A stretch of 64,000 nucleotides of DNA. Source: Hyperoplus lanceolatus (lineage: Eukaryota; Chordata; Actinopteri; Uranoscopiformes; Ammodytidae). Each line of letters begins with the position of its first letter. Positions within the stretch are counted from its first letter, which is position 1. Below are positions 55,898 through 64,000 of this stretch, piece by piece. The notes beneath the pieces were generated by a model. The model made no database searches, was not told the origin of the DNA, and saw nothing but the letters and a program-made list of their open reading frames with translations. The translations under genes were made by a program, and so were the position numbers. The stretch is taken from contig CM049403.1 in NCBI GenBank assembly GCA_026929865.2, positions 28,609,501-28,673,500 of the forward strand. Direction: 5' to 3'.

Positions 55898-56240
55898 AAC
55901 CTATTATGTACGCATATTGAATGAGATATTGCCTAATTTGCATATTTTATTAAATGTTTTAGACAAAGTGTAATACAAAAAGTATTTCTCATATAATGAA
56001 GATTAATCTGGTAAAAAAAAGTATGAGGATATCTATAAAGAAAAAAAAAAGTCCCATCCACCACGTAGTGTGATACTAGTGTCATCTGTCGTGGTCATAT
56101 TCAGGACTTTCGCCCCGGATAGAGATTTTGTCACACATCCCACGTTGTTCACTGGGGTCATATTGGTCTAACAGTTGAGATATTCTCCGCTAAATGAAGC
56201 GCATACAAAACTTTCCCTGCACCTAGACTAAAAATAGTAC
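55898..56240 (-). repeat. ~340-bp repeat unit D, inverted
   Basis: Reverse complement of unit A, including the segment CCACGTAGTGTGATACTAGTG and GACTTTCGCCCCGGATAGAG. Confidence 0.8.
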
Positions 56241-57274
<1,034 letters not shown>

Positions 57275-57357
57275 AGTCAGTGGTTTAGATGGAGATAAAA
57301 ACAATATGTGATACATAACATTAAATATAAATACAATTCTAATCAGATATGTATGTA

Positions 57358-57727
57358 CACTCAACAAAAATATAAACGCAACACTTTTGTTTTTGCTCCC
57401 ATTTTTCATGAGATGGACTTAAAGATCTAAAATTCATTCCAGATACACAATATTACCATTTCTCTCAAACATTGTTCAATGTCTAAGGCACACCTGTGCA
57501 CTAATCATGATGTCAGATCAGCATCTTGATGTGGCACACCTGTGAGGTGGGATGGATTATCTCAGCAAAGCAGAAGTGCTCACTATCACACATTTAGACA
57601 TATTTGTGAACAATGTTTGAGAGAAATGGTATTAGTGTGTATCTGGGATGAATTTTAGATCTTTAAGTCCATCTCATGAAAAATGGGAGCAAAAACAAAA
57701 GTGTTGCGTTTATATTTTTGTTGAGTG
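57358..57727. mobile_element. Tc1-like MITE, second copy
   Basis: CACTCAACAAAAATATAAAC at the left, complement at the right, TA on both sides (57356-57357 and 57728-57729). It consists almost only of the long inverted termini of the element at 54382-55247. Confidence 0.85.
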
Positions 57728-57744
57728 TATATAGTCTTTGTGTT

Positions 57745-59380
57745 TTGAACTTTTATTTTTATTTTTTTTCATTTAACTTTTATTTATCCTCGAGAGACCA
57801 ATTGAGGGGTGACCCTCATTTTCAATGATGTCGAGTCGAAACAAATTCAAAACAACAATACATACAAAATATTCAATGCAAATACATCAAATACACAACA
57901 AGTGAAGAGAAGAGAAAAAAACAAAAAAAACAATTGAAACATTTACAAAGTGGTGAAGAGTGGCAGCAATTAAAAGGAATAAAGTACAATATAGCCTAAT
58001 TAAAACAGTTACAAGTAGAGTTTGGCAGATCCAAGATAATCTGTTTAAATTGGCCAAAGGATTTGAATGTATTTAGTTTAATTTGTTGCTGTAAGTTGTT
58101 CCAGGAGTCGGGGCACTGAAGCTAAAAGCTGTCTTTCCCAGCTCAGACCGGGCTTGTGGGACATAAAGCATAAGCATGTCAGTGGAGCGGGTTTGATAAA
58201 GCCCATCTGAAATGTGCAGCATTTCAGTTAAATAACGAGGAAGCTTCCCGGTCAAGGCTTTGTAAATAAAAATGTGCCAATGTGCGTCACGTCTCTCTTT
58301 AAGGGAGGACCACCCAACCTTTTCATATAAGAGACAATGGTGTGTATCATAAGCATCTCCTGTGATGAATCTTAAAGCAGAGTGAAAAACAGAGTCTAGG
58401 AGTTTAAGACATGAATGAGATGCATGCCGGTAGACCACATCACCGTAATCAAGGACAGACACGAAAAGTGCCTCAATAATCCATTTCCTACTAAATAAAG
58501 GGAAGGTGGTTTTATTCCTATAAAAATAGCCAATTTTTTGTCGTAGTCGACAAACAAGATTACTTATATGAAAATGAAAAGAGAGTTTATCATCTAACCA
58601 GATGCCGAGATATTTATACTCTGTGACTCTTTCAATTAAAAATCCATTCTTTGTTAACATATTAAAATCATTAAAATATGTAGTTTTTGCTTTGGAGAAA
58701 CACATATATTTGGTTTTGTCTGTATTAAGAACAAGCCTGAGGTCCACTAGACAGTCCTGCAGGGTGTTAAAAGAGCTTTGTAGGTTCTGAATAGATTGGT
58801 GCACCGAATCGGAAATGCAATACAGTACTGTATCGTCAGCGTATAGATGGGCGTGACAGTTTTTTAGCGATGAAACAATGTTATTTATATAAATTGTGAA
58901 AAGAACTGGACCTAAAATTGAGCCCTGTGGGACACCATTTGTAACAGTTAAAAACTCAGACTGGTATCTTCCCAGTTTAACTGACTGCTGTCTATCAGAG
59001 AGATAGTCCCTAAACCAGCTACATGCAGACTGATCAAAGCCAATGTCATGCAGCCTCTGTAAAAGCAAATGGTGGTCAACAGTATCAAAGGCCTTTGAAA
59101 GATCAATAAAAAGTGCTGCACAGTGCTTTTTCTTGTCTATTGCTGTAACAATGTTGTCTACAACCAAAGTCACAGCAGAGACGGTAAAAATGAGAGTCAA
59201 AATGGAAGCACTAGTTAGAAATGTTTTAACTGATTATTAATAAGTGATTCTAGAATTTTTGCGAGGCATGGGAGTTTGGAAATTGGCCTGTAGTTATTAA
59301 GATTATTCTTGTCACCACCTTTATGTAAAGGAATTACATGAGCTTTTTTCCAAATTTTAGGAACTATTCCAGAGGAGATG
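57745..59380 (-). mobile_element. L2-like LINE, 3' half
   Basis: Minus-strand retrotransposon. Its 3' end lies near 57745, where the plus strand is T-rich. It holds the reverse transcriptase listed at 58073-59200, and the frame continues upstream ([18 protein letters not shown] near 59310-59370) up to the point where an RTE element interrupts it at 59380. A frameshift lies near 59210. Confidence 0.85.
58073..59200 (-). pseudogene. L2-like LINE reverse transcriptase
   Basis: 375 codons. RT motifs in order: ALFIDLSKAFDTVDH, VPQGSILGPVLFTIYINNI and HLYADDTVLY (the YADD catalytic pair), then FLIERVTEYKYLGIWLD. The N-terminal RT part lies upstream in another frame, so the copy is inactive. The first in-frame residues (LIFTVSAVTL) read through a deletion scar. 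Confidence 0.9.
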
Positions 59381-62256
59381 TGGGGGGAAGGAGCTGGAAC
59401 TGGTGCGGGAGGTGGAGCGCTACCAATTAGACCTGGTGGGGCTTACCTCCACGCACAGTCTTGGCTCTGGAACCGTACTTCTGGACAGGGGTTGGACTCT
59501 ATTCTTCTCTGGAGTTGCCCAAGGTGTGAGGCGCCGGGCCGGTGTGGGGATACTCACGAGCCCCCGGCTGGGCGCTACTACGTTAGAGTTTACCCCGGTG
59601 GACGAGAGGGTCGCCTCCCTACGCCTCCGGGTTGTGGGGGGGAAGACTCTGACTGTTGTTTGTGCGTACGCACCGAACAGCAGTTCGGAGTATTCGGCCT
59701 TCTTGGAGACCCTGAACGGAGTCCTGCATGGGGCTCCGGTAGGGGACTCCATAGTTCTGCTGGGAGACTTTAACGCGCACGTGGGCAATGATGGAGACAC
59801 CTGGAAAGGCGTGATTGGGAGGAACGGCCTCCCCGATCTGAACCCGAGTGGTCGTTTGTTGTTAGACTTCTGTGCTGGTCATGGTTTGTCTATAACGAAC
59901 ACCATGTTCGAACATAAGGATGCTCATAAGTGTACATGGTACCAGAGCACCCTAGGCCGAAGGTCGATGATCGATTTCGTGATCGTATCATCTGATCTGA
60001 GGCCGCATGTTTCGGACACTCGGGTGAAGAGAGGGGCGGAGCTGTCAACTGATCACCATCTGGTTGTGAGTTGGGTCAAAGGGTGGGGGAAGACTCTGGA
60101 CAGACCTGGTAAGCCCAAACGGGTAGTGCGGGTGAACTGGGAACGTCTGGCGGAGGCCCCTGTTCAAGAGATCTTTAATTCGCACCTCCTGCAGAGCTTT
60201 TCTAGCATCCCTGTGGAGGTTGGGGGCATTGAACCCGAGTGGTCGATGTTCAAAACTTCCATTGCTGAAGCCGCGGCAGACAGCTGTGGTCTCAAGGTCT
60301 TAGGTGCCTCAAGGGGCGGTAACCCTCGAACGCCGTGGTGGACCTCGGTGGTCAGGGAAGCCGTCCGACTGAAGAAGGAGTGCTTCCGGGATATGTTATC
60401 TCGGGGGACTCCTGAGGCAGTTGCAAGGTACCGACAGGCCCGAAGGGCTGCAGCTTCTGCCGTGACCGAGGCAAAGCAGCGGGTGTGGGAGAAGTTCGGA
60501 GAAACCATGGAGAAGGACTTTCGGTCGGCACCAAAGTGTTTCTGGAAGACCGTCCGGCACCTCAGGAGGGGGAAGCGGGGAACCATCCAAGCTGTGTACA
60601 GTCAGGATGGGACGCTGTTGACCTCAACTGAGGAGGTAGTCGGTCGGTGGAAAGAGCACTTTGAGGAACTCCTGAATCCGACTAACACGCCCTCTATGTT
60701 GGAGGCAGAGCTGGAGGCTGATGGGGGATCATCGTCAATTTCCCTGGTGGAAGTCACTGAGGTAGTCAAACAACTCCACAGTGGCAAAGCCCCGGGGGTT
60801 GATGAGATCCGTCCAGAAATGCTGAAAGCAATGGGTGTGGAGGGGCTGTCTTGGATGACACGCCTCTTCAACATTGCGTGGAAGTCGGGTACAGTGCCGA
60901 AGGAGTGGCAGACCGGGGTGGTGGTTCCTATTTTCAAAAAGGGGGACCAGAGAGTGTGTTCCAACTACCGGGGTATCACACTTCTCAGCCTTCCCGGCAA
61001 AGTCTACTCCAAGGTGCTGGAAAGGAGGGTTCGGCCGATAGTCGAACCTCAGATTGAAGAGGAACAATGCGGATTCCGTCCTGGCCGTGGAACAACGGAC
61101 CAGCTCTTCACTCTCGCAAGGATCCTAGAGGGAGCTTGGGAGTTTGCTCATCCAGTCTACATGTGTTTTGTAGATCTGGAGAAGGCTTATGACCGGGTTC
61201 CCCGGGAGATACTGTGGGGGGTGCTGCGGGAGTATGGGGTGAGGGTGTCTCTTCTGAGGGCCATCCAATCTCTGTACACTCAAAGCGAGAGCTGTGTACG
61301 GGTTCTCGGTAGTAAGTCAGACCTGTTTCCGGTGGGGGTTGGCCTCCGCCAGGGCTGCGCTTTATCACCAATCCTGTTTGTGATATTCATGGACAGGATA
61401 TCAAGGCGTAGTCGTGGTGGGGAGGGGTTGCAGTTTGGTGGGCTGAAGATCTCATCTCTGCTGTTTGCGGATGATGTGGTTCTGATGGCATCATCGGCCT
61501 GTGACCTTCAGCTCTCATTGGATCGGTTTGCAGCCGAGTGTGAAGCGGTTGGGATGAGGATCAGTACCTCTAAATCTGAGGCCATGGTGCTCAGCAGGAA
61601 ACCGATGGATTGTCGACTACAGGTAGGGAATGAGTCCTTACCCCAAGTGAAGGAGTTTAAGTACCTCGGGGTCTTGTTTGCGAGTGAGGGAACAATGGAG
61701 CGTGAGATTGGCCGTAGAATCGGAGCAGCAGGGGCGGTTTTGCACTCGCTTTACCGCACTGTTGTGACGAAAAGAGAGCTGAGTCGTAAGGCAAAGCTTT
61801 CGATCTACCGGGCGATCTTTGTTCCTACCCTCACCTATGGTCATGAAGGCTGGGTAATGACCGAAAGAACGAGATCGCGGGTACAAGCGGCCGAAATGGG
61901 CTTTCTCAGGAGAGTGGCTGGCGTCTCCCTTAGAGATAGGGTGAGAAGCTCAGTCATTCGTGAGGAACTCGGGGCAGAGCCGCTACTCCTTTGCGTTGAA
62001 AGGAGCCAGTTGAGGTGGTTCGGGCATCTGGTAAGGATGCCCCCAGGGCGCCTCCCTAGGGAGGTGTTCCAGGAGCGTCCAGCTGGAAGGAGGCCTCGGG
62101 GAAGACCCAGGACTAGGTGGAGAGATTATATCTCCACACTGGCCTGGGAACGCCTCGGGATCCCCCAGTCAGAGCTGGTTGATGTGGCCCGGGAAAGAGA
62201 AGTTTGGGGTTCCCTGCTCAAGCTGCTGCCCCCGCGACCCGATTTCGGATAAGCGG

Positions 62257-62286
<30 letters not shown>
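59381..62286 (+). mobile_element. RTE-like LINE inserted in the L2-like LINE
   Basis: GC-richer than its surroundings, 5' truncated, and ending in a (GAT)n tail at 62258-62286 (a short tandem tail is typical of the RTE clade). GATG borders both ends (59377-59380 and 62283-62286). Removing it rejoins the L2 reading frame (FNLSI then SSGIVPKIW). Confidence 0.85.
59403..62252 (+). CDS. RTE-like LINE polyprotein: endonuclease and reverse transcriptase, 5' truncated
   Basis: 949 codons without a stop. The frame is open up to the truncation point and 59403 is a GTG, so this is not a native start. Residues ~70-220 carry an APE-type endonuclease ([42 protein letters not shown]). Reverse transcriptase follows: [59 protein letters not shown] and [13 protein letters not shown] with the catalytic Asp pair. 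The C-terminus ([21 protein letters not shown]) is typical of the group. The first part of the endonuclease is missing, so it is not autonomous. The clade call is from motifs and tail, not from a tree. Confidence 0.85.
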   Translation: MREVERYQLDLVGLTSTHSLGSGTVLLDRGWTLFFSGVAQGVRRRAGVGILTSPRLGATTLEFTPVDERVASLRLRVVGGKTLTVVCAYAPNSSSEYSAFLETLNGVLHGAPVGDSIVLLGDFNAHVGNDGDTWKGVIGRNGLPDLNPSGRLLLDFCAGHGLSITNTMFEHKDAHKCTWYQSTLGRRSMIDFVIVSSDLRPHVSDTRVKRGAELSTDHHLVVSWVKGWGKTLDRPGKPKRVVRVNWERLAEAPVQEIFNSHLLQSFSSIPVEVGGIEPEWSMFKTSIAEAAADSCGLKVLGASRGGNPRTPWWTSVVREAVRLKKECFRDMLSRGTPEAVARYRQARRAAASAVTEAKQRVWEKFGETMEKDFRSAPKCFWKTVRHLRRGKRGTIQAVYSQDGTLLTSTEEVVGRWKEHFEELLNPTNTPSMLEAELEADGGSSSISLVEVTEVVKQLHSGKAPGVDEIRPEMLKAMGVEGLSWMTRLFNIAWKSGTVPKEWQTGVVVPIFKKGDQRVCSNYRGITLLSLPGKVYSKVLERRVRPIVEPQIEEEQCGFRPGRGTTDQLFTLARILEGAWEFAHPVYMCFVDLEKAYDRVPREILWGVLREYGVRVSLLRAIQSLYTQSESCVRVLGSKSDLFPVGVGLRQGCALSPILFVIFMDRISRRSRGGEGLQFGGLKISSLLFADDVVLMASSACDLQLSLDRFAAECEAVGMRISTSKSEAMVLSRKPMDCRLQVGNESLPQVKEFKYLGVLFASEGTMEREIGRRIGAAGAVLHSLYRTVVTKRELSRKAKLSIYRAIFVPTLTYGHEGWVMTERTRSRVQAAEMGFLRRVAGVSLRDRVRSSVIREELGAEPLLLCVERSQLRWFGHLVRMPPGRLPREVFQERPAGRRPRGRPRTRWRDYISTLAWERLGIPQSELVDVAREREVWGSLLKLLPPRPDFG

Positions 62287-62288
<2 letters not shown>

Positions 62289-62717
62289 AAGATTAAAAAT
62301 ATGGGTAATTTGTTTTGATATTATATGTGTAGAGAGCTTGATTGAAAAGGGGTCCAAATTGTCCTCTCCCATGTACTTCTTGGGGTTGATGGCGAGGAGT
62401 GCATCTACAACAACACTTGTGGGAAGAAGATCAAGGCTGAAAAGAGGAGTTTGAGAGACAGGCGGTACGTCACTGCTGGTGGTAGAAGGCCTATAACCTC
62501 CATTCTGAAAGAGTTGACCAGCAGCTACAAAATGTTTATTAAAAGCTAAGCCAATCTCTTTTTGATCATTGAGAGTGTGACCATTTAATTTGATCTGAGT
62601 GGGAACTGTGCTAGAATTGTTTTTATTATAGTTCAAAGCTTTCCAAAATAGTGCAGGGTTAGAGTAGCAGTTTGAGATTAATTCAAGGTAGTATTCAGAT
62701 TTGGCTTTCCTGACCAT
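62287..62717 (-). pseudogene. L2-like LINE pre-RT region
   Basis: Encodes KSEYYLELISNCYSNPALFW, SLDLLPTSVVVDALLAINPK and LSTHIISKQITHIFNLS, then runs into the RTE tail. It resumes in frame at 59380 downward. Confidence 0.8.
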
Positions 62718-63309
62718 GGCTGTGCATTTATTCCTAAGGTGTCTAAAAATTGTCCAATTGGTATTATCTCCAGAGCGTCTAGCTACAGACCATGCTTTAT
62801 TTCTCTCGGAAAATAAATCAGATAGTTCACTTGTAAACTAGGGGTTTGATCTATATTTTACTCTATGTTTTTTTAGGGGCGCATGCTTATTTATAATTGA
62901 GGTGAAAGTATTGATGAAATGGTCTAAGGCTAACTCAACATCCGAAATTTGCGTAGTCAGTTGAATGTCACTATGATGGAGATCACTTAAAAAGGCTTGC
63001 TCATTAAAACCTTTAAAATTACGCTTAATTATGATTTTAGGTTGAGATCTTTTTAAATGAATACTTCTGATACAGGCCACTGGGCAGTGATCACTAATCC
63101 CAAGCTCAAAGACACCAGCTGAGGCTATTTTATTTATTTTATTTGATAAGATTAAATCTATTAAAGTTGATTTTGCTGGGTTTTTTAGATTATGTCTTGT
63201 GGGCTCAGTTATTAATTATGTAAGATTAATGTTGCTACAGATTTCTTTGAAAGATTCAGAGGCACTAGAAAGCCAGTCAACGTTAAAATCACCCATCACA
63301 ATTACCTCT

Positions 63310-63784
63310 CTATTTACATAACTGGAGAGCATATGTGCTAGATCGTTTTAAGGAGCTAGTTACAGCTGAAGGGGGCCTGTACACACCAATTACAACAAAA
63401 CAATCATTTGACGATAAAGATAATTCTAGCGCGATAAATTCAAAGCAATTTGGAACAGAGATGGCATGTAAAAGTGTTACAGAATAACAGGATTTAACAT
63501 ATACAGCTACTCCCCCACCCCTAGTGTTTCTGTCTATTCTGAATAAGTTATAATCATTTATTGCCACAATAGTCATCTGTACTCTTCTTTAACCAGGATT
63601 CAGTCAGAATCAAAACATCTGGGTCTGCCTGGGACACTAAAATCTTTACGTGGTCTAATTTATCATGCTGCAATAAACTTCTAATATTTAAATGTAGAAA
63701 ACCCAAGCCCTTTCTTGATTTAAGAATTTGTGGTGAATTTAGCTTACAGCTAGGAAGCATTGCTTGTTTTTCAGGGTCATACAA
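63310..63784 (-). pseudogene. L2-like LINE endonuclease, in two overlapping frames
   Basis: First frame: GFLHLNIRSLLQHDKLDHVK and DVLILTESWL, the opening of an APE-type endonuclease. Second frame: RIDRNTRGGGVAVYVK and FVVIGVYRPPS. The two overlap by 23 bp in different frames, which shows a frameshift. Confidence 0.8.
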
Positions 63785-63971
63785 AACAGGTTTGTGCCTG
63801 TAGAGGGAGCCAGCGTTAGAAGCAGCAGGTGGATGGGCCGTTGGAGGTGAGGGAGGACAGTCAGGTGTGATGTCCAGAGCTGGAGGAAGGTTTGCAGCAC
63901 AGATGGAAGGACAATTTGAGGTGTTGATATGAGTTAAATTGGGGGATCAGGGTGGGAAATTAACTTTTTTG

Positions 63972-63997
63972 CCCACCTGCCACAGTGGCAGGTGGAT
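63972..63997. repeat. Hairpin at the right edge of the window
   Basis: CCACCTGCCAC and GTGGCAGGTGG are inverted around A/AGT; probably the terminus of another transposon cut by the window. Confidence 0.6.
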
Positions 63998-64000
63998 GCC

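Larger units (their letters stand above)
62287..63950 (-). mobile_element. L2-like LINE, 5' half
   Basis: The other half of the split element. On the minus strand, endonuclease segments at 63554-63784 and 63310-63576, a linker at 62838-63080, and the pre-RT region at 62169-62717 lie in order. Stops and frameshifts separate them. Confidence 0.85.

Noticed and set aside
59403-62252. Host protein-coding gene of 949 codons
   Set aside because: Endonuclease and reverse transcriptase motifs, a (GAT)n tail and insertion inside another LINE mark it as a retrotransposon. The first codon is GTG at a truncation.

Overview
This is vertebrate genomic DNA, most likely from a teleost fish. Short conserved exons sit in long AT-rich introns. 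The repeats are of kinds common in fish genomes: long CA/GT microsatellites, Tc1-like elements, TTAA-flanked MITEs, tRNA-derived SINEs, and L2-like and RTE-like LINEs. No bacterial-type genes, operons or CRISPR arrays are present. Everything recognised as a host gene lies on the + strand.

Positions 985-32321 hold the 3' part of a fibrillar collagen gene, read here as col24a1 (type XXIV collagen alpha-1). I can place 29 triple-helix exons. All are phase 0, begin with a Gly codon and are 27, 36, 45, 54, 57, 63 or 108 nt long, giving 589 residues. Five exons follow for the C-telopeptide and C-propeptide (COLFI domain, 8 cysteines), ending at a TGA at 32319-32321. A poly(A) signal lies at 32542. 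The 5' exons (signal peptide, N-terminal domain and the rest of the helix) lie before the window. One exon (16536-16592) breaks the Gly-X-Y repeat, an imperfection of the kind known in type XXIV/XXVII collagens.

About 2.1 kb downstream, znhit6 (BCD1, a box C/D snoRNP assembly factor with an HIT zinc finger) starts near 34414 and runs in the same direction. Seven coding exons are visible (34414-52946). The last exons are not in the window and are expected beyond 64000. The order COL24A1 3' end followed by ZNHIT6 on the same strand is also the human chromosome 1p22 arrangement, and this supports both names.

The znhit6 introns and the region after 53 kb are crowded with mobile DNA. There is a fold-back Tc1-like element (36892-38514) and several TTAA-flanked MITEs. 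A MITE of about 1 kb carries a piece of 18S rRNA sequence (50266-51320). A cluster of ~300-bp repeats (53.1-56.2 kb) is broken by a piggyBac-like MITE and a Tc1-like derivative. An L2-like LINE on the minus strand (57.75-63.95 kb) was itself interrupted by a younger RTE-like LINE with a 949-codon open frame. Three copies of one palindromic MITE lie in the collagen introns.

I found no clearly new gene system. The most unusual items are the fold-back Tc1 element, the 18S capture, and a roughly 172-bp (TG)n tract ending 28 bp before a collagen exon.
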